The notes under the pieces: generated by a model
Databases searched by the model: none
What the model was told of the DNA's origin: nothing
Seen by the model: only the letters and a program-made list of their open reading frames with translations
Position numbers and translations under genes: made by a program
DNA from: Anarhynchus alexandrinus
Taxonomy: Eukaryota > Chordata > Aves > Charadriiformes > Charadriidae
NCBI GenBank assembly: GCA_008711295.1
Contig: VUYV01000231.1
Span: 157,747-221,746, forward strand
Length of the DNA stretch: 64,000 bases
Reading direction: 5' to 3'
Part shown: positions 24,319-37,600 of the stretch, one piece after another
Numbering within the stretch: position 1 is the stretch's first letter
Layout: each line of letters begins with the position of its first letter

Positions 24319-27300
24319 AGCTACCCAGCTTTGGGTTTACACTGTTTTCCCCATGGAGCTAATGAGACAATACTCACTTACCACTGGGAATACCCATGAA
24401 AGTATGTTTCAATTTATGTAATGGTCCATCTGCCAGTAAAAGAAGCAATATAAAAACACAGGGGTCAGGGGCAGATCTATTATAGAAGGACAGCATATGG
24501 CAACGCAACCATTAGATGAGCAACTCATACTCTTGAGAATGCTTTAGGAGTGACAAGGGGTTAAGGCAAATGTTGGTTCATTGCTAAATTCAAGACTCAA
24601 AATGAAAGAATGCAAATGCCTTGTACGAGCGTGTTTTAAAATAACACTTTTAAACAGCCGTAGGGACTCTGTGCAAGAGAGACTGAAAAGTTTTGAATAA
24701 TGCATGCAAGATAATTTCCAAAATCACCCTTTAACTAATACCACATTCTTTTCACTGTCTCCATATTCATGATTCACCGTTTGCTAATCCTGATGCATAA
24801 GGAATGAAGATAGCCCCTGTGGATAAGACCTAATGGACACCATCCTGGAATAATATACAGAACTCAACATCCAGACATGTGTCTTCAATTTAAAATAATT
24901 CAGCAATCATGTTCAACCAGAACCTGATTACACAAAATGGGACTTTTTAACTCCCAGACTTGGATCAAATTTTAAGGCCAGAAGAAAAAAAAAAAAGTGC
25001 TATGTTTATACATTCCAGATACTGTGGTTGAGTTATCTGCACACAAATTTAACTGTTTCTTTGAGCCTCTTATCAGCTCATCTGCAACTATTTTAAATGC
25101 TTTTGCTTTACCTGCCCTTTGTAGTTCCTCAGTGAGTTTTCCAGCATTCCAGAATTGTGATGAATGGATTTCCTGGATCTGGAAATTAATTAAAAATGAA
25201 GCTGAGTGACCATGCTCCGTTACAGTAAATTGTAGCTTTTTTCAAACAGCAACTGTCACATTTTTGTTCTTTTCTTTTTCTCTCCATAAATGCTGAAGAG
25301 AAAAAGGGCACTGACTCAAAACCAGTAATAGCAACCCTCAGCAAATTGCCAAACAGTGTTTCCCTTTGCAAAAGCGGTGGCTTCACCTTTCCTGTGGTTC
25401 CACACTTTCTGTGTCAGCTGCCCCTCACCCCAGTACACAGGAGGCTATTAGCGTCTCTTCTCCTGGCCTACAACAGAAAGGGAAGGAAGGTCTGGTCCTT
25501 TAGACTGCCCGGCCCTGAGATAGCCTTGAAGAAGGTCACAGGCTAGCAGAGTGTTTTGTGAACAGGAATAAGATCTGGGTGCTGGTTAAATACCTGTGAG
25601 ATTTGTTACTGCTATAAGCCAGCTATATTGCAGGAGAGAGTCACGCTCTGATCCAATATTTGTGTAGGGAACGCCACTAAAATCACCAAGCATCCCATAA
25701 GGGTCCTCGCAGCTCTGCTCTCTTATGACTGAAGATGAGATGGCTGAGGCAAGACAGAGGTGCAGAGGTCCCAGGTTTGTCTCTTTCCCCCTTTTTTTTC
25801 ACAGTTTGATTACAGCTGAGTGAATCTTTCTTCCACTCTCTCGTGACAAAACCCAGAGCAACCACCTGGCTTGAGATTCACTGCCGTGTCCCATTTTTCA
25901 CTAACATCAGACCTATTCCAGTCAAAGAATTCATTGTCATACTTTTTTTTTTTTTAAAAAAATGAGGGAGCTGGGATGCATGAAAGCTCTGGGAACACTG
26001 CCTTGCAAGGGGTATCCTCTGCTACAGGTTTTGACATTCTTCTATGTTCAGGTGTGGGTACTTCTGGGAGATACCACAAGGTACCATCTTTGCGAAGGCT
26101 GCCTGTTTAGGGGGGGTAGATTTCAGAGAGAGATGTCCAATGCCTAAGTGATGGCTACTGCTAAAAAGTAATGCATACGGAGGTCCTCTCTCCCCCAGCC
26201 CCTCCTGCAAGCGTGCCTTCGTAGCGCTACCCGCTCTGACTCTTTTGAGTTCTTGGAATTACCCTCCATGAGACACTCAGCTTTCACGCGCAAAGAGCTA
26301 AATTTCTGGTGCCAGAGGGCCTACTGAAAAGCTTGAAAGTCATCATGTAATTTAGAAAGTTAAGTACGTTAATTCATTTTTTTATCCATGCAATTTTAAA
26401 GACAGTTTCGTGATATCTGAAGACGTAAGTCACAGAGGTTGAAAGTCAGAGGTTACTAATGCCACTTTTGTTCTTTATGTTGGAGTCTTTCACTTAAGAC
26501 ATTTCTTGGGAACGTATTTGCTCTGTGTGTGGAAAAACATCATTAACAGCATGATGAGAGGTGCCTTTTGCTCTGTCCCCAAGTGCTCTGCAACACGATG
26601 ATCCCCAGTCAAGGGCAGGAAAGCCTAATCAGTAATCTGTTGGCATCTGAAGGGTTTGATCGTAGAGCTGCGTGGGAAAATGTTCTCCCCAGTCCTTGTG
26701 AAAATATTCACAGAGATTTTGACGTTTTTCCCTGCCCTTCCTAAATCAGGACTAAAAGTCAAAACCAGAAAAAAAAATCTGCAACACAATTAAAGACAGA
26801 AAAAGATACTTCTTTCATTAAGATAGGTTTATAAAACCCATGTTTGGCTACTTCCAAATAATTTATTTTAATTTTAATATTTTTTAAGATAAACCTCTTT
26901 TTTTGATACCATACATTTTCAAACCAAGAAATATTCTTTTGAAACAGAAAATGAATGTATTGTTCAGAAATCACAGGCATGGGATACTTTGACCATTTCA
27001 AAACATTTTCTTTTCCTTCCCCCTTCCCAAAAACACTTTTGAACTGGGAGACTGATCCAAATGGAAAATTGTTCTGGGTTCAACAGAGATGTGTTTTTTC
27101 CAGACCAACCCTTTTATCAAAAAACCCCAGTGGGGATGAAACCGGTGGTGGGAATGGAATGGCATGGTCTGTTTTGGTGGGGTTTTGTATGAAACCCTCT
27201 CAAAAATGGGTTATGCTTCCAATCCCCTCTGCCTCGCTGGCACACGCAGCCCTGAGGATGCGACTTGCTTGCCAAAGGCCAGGCATGTGGCCTGGTGACA

Positions 27301-28944
27301 GTGCTGTCCCACTTCTTCTCCGCATACTGTAATGTTACCCTGAGAGGTTTTGTTCCCACTGCATGAGCTGAAGCCAGAGAGTATATATTTTAACACAAAC
27401 ATAACAGATTAAGACTACAGATTTCTTACTTCCTTTGTCCTGTCCCTCTCCCAAGGGGAAGGTCCTGGCCAGAGTAACCATCGCACTTATTTCATAGACT
27501 TATGTAAAAGGACAAAAAAAAAAAAAAAGCCCCATGTTCTTCACCCTCCTCTTCATCCCAGCTGCCAAATCCTGACCCAGCCAGCCCCGGTTTTGCATTA
27601 GTTCACAGAAATAGCTGATATAAACATTTCTGATGCTAACCTCTCCCAGGTCTCCTCCAAGCTGACTGCTTCTCTCTCAAGCCAACTTCAACTTAGCGCT
27701 TCATCAGGAGAGCACAGGCCAGCACTCAGCAATGAATGTCACCATGGTCTTTCTGGGCTGGACAGGAGCCTAATGGGTACACAGCGGTGAGATCATGACC
27801 TAGGGAGGGGGTTGTTTTGACAGTCGAAAATCTCTGGCAAATACATCCCATCCAGAAAACAAATTACTTGCTTCTAGGAAGATATATACACCACCGAACC
27901 ATCTGCAAAGGCACAGGTAGTTGTTAGTTATTGCCAGGGAACAGGAATTGTGTGTGGTGAGCGTTGCCAGGAAATTAGTACCAGAACAAAGTGTCACAGA
28001 TGCAATGTGTTATTTGGGCAGGAACCATTTCAAATTTCATCTCATCTTTGTTTTATTTTTTGCAAGTTGCTTCTTTAGGTCCTTAGGTGGTGTTTGCTGC
28101 TGTATTCCCTTATGGATTCCATGACTCTGTTGGGCTGATCGCTGAAGTTATTTGTCTCATTTTGTCACAGGTAAAAAGCAATGCTGATGCTGATGATACT
28201 GACCTCTCCTGTAGGGCACGTTGCCATTTATTGAGGACAAACTTTGCATCAGCCCATGAACCAACTTCCAACCTTTGCACTGCTTCTTTTAAAGGCCTTG
28301 TACATAGCTAACAGTGTCATAAATTGCTTTGGGATTTGGGGCTAAAGACTCTCATTGCTGTTTAAGCACTTTGGTTTGGAGGAGACATTTATGCCTCAGA
28401 TGTCCCCAGAATGACCCTTTCTAGGTTTGTCCTGAGATAGGGCATGTTTTTAAAGTCTTTTTGAGCAGTGAGCTGCTCTCACTTTGAAGAAAAGGACAAT
28501 TTTCCCTTGCACTGGCCATGTCTGCTGTGTGTGGCTGCGGCTGTGCCCCTCCGCACAGCCCCCCACGGGGACAGGCCACTCTACGAGAAAGCCAGGGCCA
28601 GAGCTGCAGCCTGGAAAAGCACTAAGACACTTAAACAGTAACATCGCTATAGCAGTACGGGAGACTTCTGCAGGCAACAGGCACAGACAGAATAAAGGGC
28701 CTCGAGGAGTAATCAGTCATCCTCTTTTAAATTAAGTTGCATTTGAGAAGGAAAAAGAAATGGTGGCTAGAAACGAACATTACTCCATAGCAGCAAATAG
28801 GAACGTCTGGTCCCACTGTCTTGTTTCATCTTGAGTGGGATTGAAATTGTTGCTATTAGTGGTTATTGTTACCTTACTAATAATATCCAGACCATTTAAC
28901 AGTGCAGTTGTGTAGAAGAGACCCAGTTATTGGCCAGGCCATTG
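24319..28944. other. Noncoding DNA, nothing specific seen
   Basis: Long unique-looking stretch with homopolymer runs (A near 24986, T/A near 25943-25960, A near 27514-27528). A worn repeat phrase may occur near 25648 (CTCTGATCCAATATTTG). Frames such as 26955-27332 (+) show no domain. Confidence 0.5.
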
Positions 28945-29010
28945 CGGTGATCAGGGCTGTATAAACACCAGGCAAAATGATGGTCCCTGTCTCAAAGAGC
29001 TTACAGAGTT
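28945..29010. repeat. Possible ancient LINE/SINE relic
   Basis: GGGCTGTATAAACACC and GGTCCCTGTCTCAAAGAGC then TTACAG resemble a phrase (GTACAAACA...AGTCCCTGCC-CAAAGAGCTTACA) I recall from an old repeat widespread in reptiles and birds. The family name is uncertain. Confidence 0.4.
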
Positions 29011-30430
29011 GGCACCGACATCTTCATTTATGCCAAGGTCTATTTACAGCCTCAAAAAATCAATGGACATGGACTTCCCAGAGTCCATGAAGAAGACCTC
29101 AGCACCCCTCTGCCTCCCAGCAGTGCCGTGCTCCCACGCCACGCTTTCCCAGAAAGGGAGACAGGGCTGAGACCCCCTTCACAGCACTGGCCTTGCTCCT
29201 GTCCTCCAAAACACCATGACAAAGCTTCGGTCTCCCTGACCTCTCCCTGATTCTCCTTTGTCAGCCTGACCAAAGCCAGCAGCCCAGCTCTGCAGGTTTG
29301 TTGTGCTTCACCGACCTTTCCGGCACACACACTGGCTTTCCAGGAGAGATCCGGGGTAGCTGTTTGCCAGATTGCCCCCAGGCACTCTTGTATGTATGAT
29401 GGTAGAAGGACGTGCCTCTCCCAGCCCACCTTCACACAACCACTGCAATAGTTCATTCACACAGGTGGGCTGCACCGTTCCTTCATTTCTTCAGGTGAAG
29501 ATTTGAAGCAGTGGCTGGACAGCACCAGAAAGAAAGGTCTGTCTTAGCTCCCATGTTTCTCAGGAGAATTTAATTGGATTTTTTTCCTCCTCCGTGATGG
29601 TTACCGGCTTTATCTGATTGTTCCCATCTGCTGGCCATTCCTCAAAATTCAACATAGTGATCTCATTCCTCTGCACTCTGCACAATCAGAGCAACTGCGG
29701 GGGGCCTGGCACAAGGCTCTGTGCCAGAGGGGATGGAGTCAATGGGCTTTGTGTTCGTGTTGATGTTGTATGGCATTCATGAGAGCTTGTCTGGGAGAGA
29801 TGGGGTGTGCCACAGGCAAAGAGCCCAGTCCCCCTGTGGGAATGGTACTCCGTCTTCTCTGTTGTTGCACCAAACATCAGAGGATCTCAGTGGCAGCAGC
29901 GCTCTGGACTTGGGCTTGTAGGACTTGATGCAAATGAAATCACTTTTGTACTCCACTCCTGTGGGAGCTGAGATGTCCCAGCAGAAACCAAAAATCATGA
30001 AAACTGGAGAAGTCTTTTTCAGCAGCAGCCTTTGGCCAAAAAGCAGCCAAAGCACAGCACATTCCAAACTTTGACCTTTTTGTTAGACTCCACCATGTCT
30101 CTTTACTCGCAACAAGCTTTGTTCCCTTTTGTAAGGCACCACTCTGTCCAGACCTAACATCCCCTCTCTGGTGGCAACTGATCTGTCTCCAAGTATCTGA
30201 ACCCACACACTTGTCTAAATAGAAATGCCAAGTCATCCTCAATTTTCCTTTCATACAGCTTTCATGGCATTCATATTGTCTGTTAAAAACCCTAAGTGAG
30301 CTCAAGAAAGGTCACCAAGGACTAACAACTCCTGAAGAGAACCTGCTTGCATATCTAGGGCTTCATCAAAGAAGATAATTTCTTTGATAGAGTTTTTAAA
30401 GCCCTCTTACCACCATGAACAGTTATTTAA
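29011..30430. other. Noncoding DNA, nothing specific seen
   Basis: The - frame at 29052-29456 (134 codons) and overlapping frames at 29686-30305 have no recognisable domain. No repeat family was named. Confidence 0.5.
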
Positions 30431-33400
30431 GGACATTAAGAATAGATTAACTAAAAAGCAACATTTCTTCACTTTCAAAGTGAAGCAAGGGTCATAGGAA
30501 AAGGTAGTGCCATTTATTAGACCATGGAAAAAATTAACAAACTTTCAGGAGTCTGATGTCCGTCTATCATTCCCAACAAAGAAGGCGCAAACAGTTAAAA
30601 AAATGTTTCAAGGGCGGAGAACCCTGGCAGATCGACATCCAGGTTTGATTCAGCCTCTCTTAAGTAGGATAATGAAAAGGCTAGTGAAAAACAGCCTTTT
30701 GCATCCCCAGGATTTCTGTTTATATCTTTTGTCCTCCTCAGCTGCGTTTCAAGCCAGGGTCTGGTGCTAAAATAGCACATGTTGTTCTCTTGTTTCGACA
30801 CAAGTGGAGCACAACTGTACTTATGCCTATGATCTCTGATCTACCTGGTTCTTGGGTACTGTCACCCCTCCAAAAGTATATGAACATAAAAATATTTCCC
30901 ATATTCCCTTTCTGAGGGGACGTCAGAAGTCTACAATCAAATGCTCCTCTGCCTTCAAAGCCCTCGCCGGGCTGCTCTCTTCTGTCTCGGCATCTCCATG
31001 AAACTCCAGCTGGCTGAGTCCCACTAGTCATGGGCCACGCAGCAGATGGAAACATTGCTCTTTCCCAGCTCCCAGCTGGGGAAAATCTACACCTGGGAGA
31101 ATCCACAGCTGAAAACCAGGATCAGGGCGAGGATACTCAAACAAAAGATGTTTCTAGCAACATATTCTGTTCTCAAAGGCTGTTGTCCCCATGTCTACAT
31201 TTCTCTGCTTTGTCCTCGTTGTCAGACACAAGAAAAAGAAAGGTCCCTTGACGTTCTCTGGATTCTCATTTTTACTGCATGACAAACCTGAAGAGGTCTG
31301 GGCAAAAGTTTCAGTCAAAGATTTTCTGTATTGTGTGTAAAAAAGCAATATTTCTGTACCTGTAAATTACAGAGCAATTTTTTGTAGGTGCACATGTGAC
31401 CTACAGAAAAGGAGGGGCCCTGTCTTGACAAAACTTTGTGCTAGGCAGTGTTTGGGGGCCAGTTAATGGCACTTGCAATATATGTCTGGAGAAGGCTTGA
31501 GCAGGGAAGGACTGGCTGAGGGATAGCCCTAAATAGGTCCCAAATGGATCCCATCCCAGAAGGGTCTAGGTGGGATGGCTAAAGGGGTCCCAGGTGCTTG
31601 TAGGATGTACGGCAGTGAAAGAAGTCTGGGGAAGTGAAGCTGCCTAGGTATGCAGAGACACGTCCTGGGGACGCACAAGATGAGATACGGGTCAGGAGAA
31701 GGGCACGCAACCCAGAGACACGGGGTGCCATGGAAGCTGCAGCACTGAGGAAGCTAGGGGAGATCATAAAGGGTGGGTTGCTGGTGCTGCCAGGGACAGA
31801 GGAGTGATGAGCTTTCTGGTATTTGCGGAGGGAGAAGGAAGTGCATTTCAGTGTCAGGAGGAATCCTGGCAAGTCATCCCTGCTCCTCTGAAACAACCTT
31901 TTCTTCATAAAATCTGAGACAGCAAATATTTTATGAAGAGTTAAGGTCACCTCTGAAGTTTTGACCTCATTCCCTTTGAAATTGGTTAAGATTAAGCGAT
32001 TTGGCTGAACCTAGCAGATGGTGCAGTAAACTGGACAGGCCTCTCCACCCCCTCAGCCTTGCAGACAAGGAACATTCTGTACTGGAAGCGGAACAGGAGC
32101 CACAGTCCCTTGTTGTTTGTGACTCTTGGTACAGAGACAAACCCAACAGCCCCCAGGCTCCTTCACGCAGCTGTAGACATGAGCCCTCTTGGACACCCAC
32201 GGCACTAGAATGAACACTGATTCGAAAACTTCATGCCGTCAGAGCATGCTTGGTACTTTTGTCTGGTGATTTTTGGGTTTAAGTGTAATTTGGGGAGGGG
32301 GGCGGTGTTAAAGTTTCAACCAAGCGCTGAACTGGAAATTGCATTTTTTTGACTCTCCAGTTTAAAAGTGATGTTAGGAAGTGGCAACCTTGCAACAGCT
32401 TTAAGAGCAGATTGCACGAATAGGAAGAAGAACAATAATAAAGTGGGTGTAAAATACGACAGAAAGAAGCAGCATTAAAACAACAGCCCTGCCAGGCACA
32501 GCGTGCTGGCCCGAGGCGATTGCAGAGCCCAGACTTCAGGAACAGTGGGATCTTGTTAATCTGAGCGCATGTGTTAGTGGTGGGGCAAGTAATGATACAC
32601 ATCTTTGAAGTCACTCAACAGCTGCTTTATAGTGCTCAAAGTTCATACTTGTGGGACTACTGGAACCAGGTAAAAAGGCAGCGCCTTCTCCAAAGACATT
32701 ACCAAAAAAAAAAAACACAACATGTAGAAGAAGAATAGGATCCTACCCAGTGCAGGCCTGATAAATCTCAAACAGCTTGGGGCAGACTGCAGACATTTCC
32801 TTCAGAACTACTTTTCTCCCATTCAGAAGGATGGTATGGGAAGTACACATGCTTTTCCCTCACATAAGAATAGAGGTGTCCGAAAACAGGGCATCCTCCA
32901 GTTTCTCAACAGTTCAAATGAAGTGCTAAAGCTTTCAAATGCATGTAGACCTTGAGCAGTTTTGCTCTGGAGAAGCATGGCATGTGGTTGAAATGCCAGG
33001 AGGCACGTTGCAGTATCACCCCGGGAACTGACTCCAGAGCCCTGGAAATCCTGAAATGAACAGAAGCTTGGCATTTCAGCAGAGGAAAGAAAAAATGCTA
33101 AAAGATCATGTGGAGAACAAGAAATCAATTCAGAAATAGTTATGTGAAGACAGGCAGTGTAAGCTTCATGACGGCGTTTGGGTACCCTCCTTCCTTGGAC
33201 CAAATATGAAGCCCCATGAAGTCCAGGAATTTTTTCCAGTGATCGGTGCAACTTTTTGGATCAGGCATCTGCTTGCCACCTGAGTTAAGGTTTATCTGTT
33301 TGGGTGTAGTACAGTTCAGTCAACCTGACGTGCCAGCAAAAAAAGCACGTTTTGTCAATGCAAGCTTCAACCTACACAAATAAAATCACTCCTGAACGGA

Positions 33401-34621
33401 TTAATAGGAACAGAAGGGGATGTCTCTAATGGGCTCATAAGACATATTTACCACCAATGAGACTCATTGCGTGTGCAGTCCTTACAGCACACAAAGTGAA
33501 GCATTCAAAGTACACAAAAGAAGTGGTCTTCTGTTTGGAAATCACCCTACAATGTCACAACACTAGAACTTTCCAGGTATCATGTTTTGGACTCTCTCCA
33601 TTAACTTCTTGCTTGTCACCTCTTGGTATGCATAATTGTATTGAGCTTTCTCAGTGCACAAGACCTTTTCAGGGAAATCCTCATAAAAAAAGAAAAAGAA
33701 AAAAAGAAAAGAAAAGAGAACGGCTTAGATACTGAGATCTGGCAAAAGTTTCATATTACAAAAGCGATATTGATCTAAAAAACCTTATGTTATTATCTAA
33801 GTAGTTTCCAATTGTTCCTGGAACTATTATAGCATAAAGACCATTGCCAGTTCCTTAGAGAAGGAAACTCATTAGAGTTTCAAGAATTAGCTGAAATTTA
33901 AATTCTCTGACATCTTCATGAAGGAAAAAAAAAGGTCTGTTTCATTGCAAACAATTCAGATTTTAAGAGATTATGTCAGGTTGTAAATGCCTGTGCAGTT
34001 GAGAGAATGGCTTTTCTGGTAATAATGTATTTCTAATTTTCACATAATAAGCCTCAAGAATTGATGACTAGAAAGACATTATAGTAATGGGGAAGGCTCT
34101 GTTAAAACATTAGTACAGATTTTGAAGTTATTAGAGAAATTACTTTGCAAGAAATTTGCATGCAAAACGCTGGAGCAATGAGAAAGTGATATAAGAACTG
34201 TTGGGTGTGGTACTCCCCTGTTGGGTGTCTGGAATTGTCCATATTCCTTCTTTCACAGGGGCAGAAGGACACCTGGCAGGAGCTGTTTGTGAAGGCTTCT
34301 CTGGAGGTGCCTGCAGCAATTGTAAAACATCTGAGGCCCCACACATACTGGCACCACAGCTAAAAGTGAATCTGGAAGCATCAGTGCTAACCATGAAGGC
34401 TTTCAGCCCCTGGAGATCAAAAACCTCCTTAGCCACAAATGAAGCACAAGGTGTAAGAGCAACTGGGACTGACCGCAAGAGATCATAAAATGATTCGAAG
34501 CAAGACGTGATGGTTTTATTCATCTCCTCTGTCAAGAGGCAAATCACTGACTTTGTAATTCACTGTAAAGAGCACTGCCCTACTTGGGGTGAATTTTCTG
34601 ATTTCCGACTGTCATGTGCGC
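30431..34621 (+). repeat. Copy A of 4191-bp direct duplication (left contig end)
   Basis: Every base pairs with copy B at an offset of exactly 4192, from GGACATTAAGAATAG at 30431 to GTCATGTGCGC ending at 34621. By reading both copies I count about 25 substitutions (about 99.4% identity) and no net length change. All frames here are simply repeated in copy B. The content is noncoding: a purine tract near 33686-33720, an A12-type run near 32704, and no named transposon. This copy ends exactly at the single N, consistent with a contig end. Confidence 0.9.
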
Positions 34622-34622
34622 N
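34622..34622. other. Single-N join between contigs
   Basis: One ambiguous base separates two nearly identical 4191-bp segments. Some scaffolders write a minimal gap when the estimated gap is zero or negative. The frame 34507-34689 that crosses it is not meaningful. Confidence 0.85.
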
Positions 34623-37600
34623 GGACATTAAGAATAGATTAACTAAAAAGCAACATTTCTTCACTTTCAAAGTGAAGCAAGGGTCATAGGAAAAGGTAGT
34701 GCCATTTATTAGACCATGGAAAAAATTAACAAACTTTCAGGAGTCTGATGTCCGTCTATCATTCCCAACAAAGAAGGCGCAAACAGTTAAAAAAATGTTT
34801 CAAGGGCGGAGAACCCTGGCAGATCGACATCCAGGTTTGATTCAGCCTCTCTTAAGTAGGATAATGAAAAGGCTAGTGAAAAACAGCCTTTTGCATCCCC
34901 AGGATTTCTGTTTATATCTTTTGTCCTCCTCAGCTGCGTTTCAAGCCAGGGTCTGGTGCTAAAATAGCACATGTTGTTCTCTTGTTTCGACACAAGTGGA
35001 GCACAACTGTACTTATGCCTATGATCTCTGATCTACCTGGTTCTTGGGTACTGTCACCCCTCCAAAAGTATATGAACATAAAAATATTTCCCATATTCCC
35101 TTTCTGAGGGGACGTCAGAAGTCTACAATCAAATGCTCCTCTGCCTTCAAAGCCCTCGCCGGGCTGCTCTCTTCTGTCTCGGCATCTCCATGAAACTCCA
35201 GCTGGCTGAGTCCCACTAGTCATGGGCCACGCAGCAGATGGAAACATTGCTCTTTCCCAGCTCCCAGCTGGGGAAAATCTACACCTGGGAGAATCCACAG
35301 CTGAAAACCAGGATCAGGGCGAGGATACTCAAACAAAAGATGTTTCTAGCAACATATTCTGTTCTCAAAGGCTATTGTCCCCATGTCTACATTTCTCTGC
35401 TTTGTCCTCGTTGTCAGACACAAGAAAAAGAAAGGTCCCTTGACGTTCTCTGGATTCTCATTTTTACTGCATGACAAACCTGAAGAGGTCTGGGCAAAAG
35501 TTTCAGTCAAAGATTTTCTGTATTGTGTGTAAAAAAGCAATATTTCTGTACCTGTAAATTACAGAGCAATTTTTTGTAGGTGCACATGTGACCTACAGAA
35601 AAGGAGGGGCCCTGTCTTGACAAAACTTTGTGCTAGGCAGTGTTTGGGGGCCAGTTAATGGCACTTGCAATATATGTCTGGAGAAGGCTTGAGCAGGGAA
35701 GGACTGGCTGAGGGATAGCCCTAAATAGGTCCCAAATGGATCCCATCCCAGAAGGGTCTAGGTGGGATGGCTAAAGGGGTCCCAGGTGCTTGTAGGATGT
35801 ACGGCAGTGAAAGATGTCTGGGGAAGCGAAGCTGCCTAGGTATACAGACACACATCCTGGGGACGCACGAGATGAGATATGGGTCAGGAGAAGGGCACGC
35901 AACCCAGAGACACGGGGTGCCATGGAAGCTGCAGCACTGAGGAAGCTAGGGGAGATCATAAAGGGTGGGTTGCTGGTGCTGCCAGGGACAGAGGAGTGAT
36001 GAGCTTTCTGGTATTTGCGGAGGGAGAAGGAAGTGCATTTCAGTGTCAGGAGGAATCCTGGCAAGTCATCCCTGCTCCTCTGAAACAACCTTTTCTTCAT
36101 AAAATCTGAGACAGCAAATATTTTATGAAGAGTTAAGGTCACCTCTGAAGTTTTGACCTCATTCCCTTTGAAATTGGTTAAGATTAAGCGATTTGGCTGA
36201 ACCTAGCAGATGGTGCAGTAAACTGGACAGGCCTCTCCACCCCCTCAGCCTTGCAGACAAGGAACATTCTGTACTGGAAGCGGAACAGGAGCCACAGTCC
36301 CTTGTTGTTTGTGACTCTTGGTACAGAGACAAACCCAACAGCCCCCAGGCTCCTTCACGCAGCTGTAGACATGAGCCCTCTTGGACACCCACGGCACTAG
36401 AATGAACACTGATTCGAAAACTTCATGCCGTCAGAGCATGCTTGGTACTTTTGTCTGGTGATTTTTGGGTTTAAGTGTAATTTGGGGAGGGGGGCGGTGT
36501 TAAAGTTTCAACCAAGCGCTGAACTGGAAATTGCATTTTTTTGACTCTCCAGTTTAAAAGTGATGTTAGGAAGTGGCAACCTTGCATCAGATTTAAGAGC
36601 AGATTGTATAAATAGGAAGAAGAAGAACAACAAAGTGGGTGTAAAATAGGACAGAAAGAAGCAGCATTAAAACAACAGCCCTGCCAGGCACAGCGTGCTG
36701 GCCCGAGGCGATTGCAGAGCCCAGACTTCAGGAACAGTGGGATCTTGTTAATCTGAGCGCATGTGTTAGTGGTGGGGCAAGTAATGATACACATCTTTGA
36801 AGTCACTCAACAGCTGCTTTATAGTGCTCAAAGTTCATACTTGTGGGACTACTGGAACCAGGTAAAAAGGCAGCGCCTTCTCCAAAGACATTACCAAAAA
36901 AAAAAAGCACAACATGTAGAAGAAGAATAGGATCCTACCCAGTGCAGGCCTGATAAATCTCAAACAGCTTGGGGCAGACTGCAGACATTTCCTTCAGAAC
37001 TACTTTTCTCCCATTCAGAAGGATGGTATGGGAAGTACACATGCTTTTCCCTCACATAAGAATAGAGGTGTCCGAAAACAGGGCATCCTCCAGTTTCTCA
37101 ACAGTTCAAATGAAGTGCTAAAGCTTTCAAATGCATGTAGACCTTGAGCAGTTTTGCTCTGGAGAAGCATGGCATGTGGTTGAAATGCCAGGAGGCACGT
37201 TGCAGTATCACCCCGGGAACTGACTCCAGAGCCCTGGAAATCCTGAAATGAACAGAAGCTTGGCATTTCAGCAGAGGAAAGAAAAAATGCTAAAAGATCA
37301 TGTGGAGAACAAGAAATCAATTCAGAAATAGTTATGTGAAGACAGGCAGTGTAAGCTTCATGACGGCGTTTGGGTACCCTCCTTCCTTGGACCAAATATG
37401 AAGCCCCATGAAGTCCAGGAATTTTTTCCAGTGATCGGTGCAACTTTTTGGATCAGGCATCTGCTTGCCACCTGAGTTAAGGTTTATCTGTTTGGGTGTA
37501 GTACAGTTCAGTCAACCTGACGTGCCAGCAAAAAAAGCACGTTTTGTCAATGCAAGCTTCAACCTACACAAATAAAATCACTCCTGAACGGATTAATAGG

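Noticed and set aside
30507..30770. 87-codon frame repeated at 34699-34962 as paralogous genes
   Set aside because: It is duplicated only because the whole 4191-bp segment is repeated, probably by assembly. No domain was recognised.
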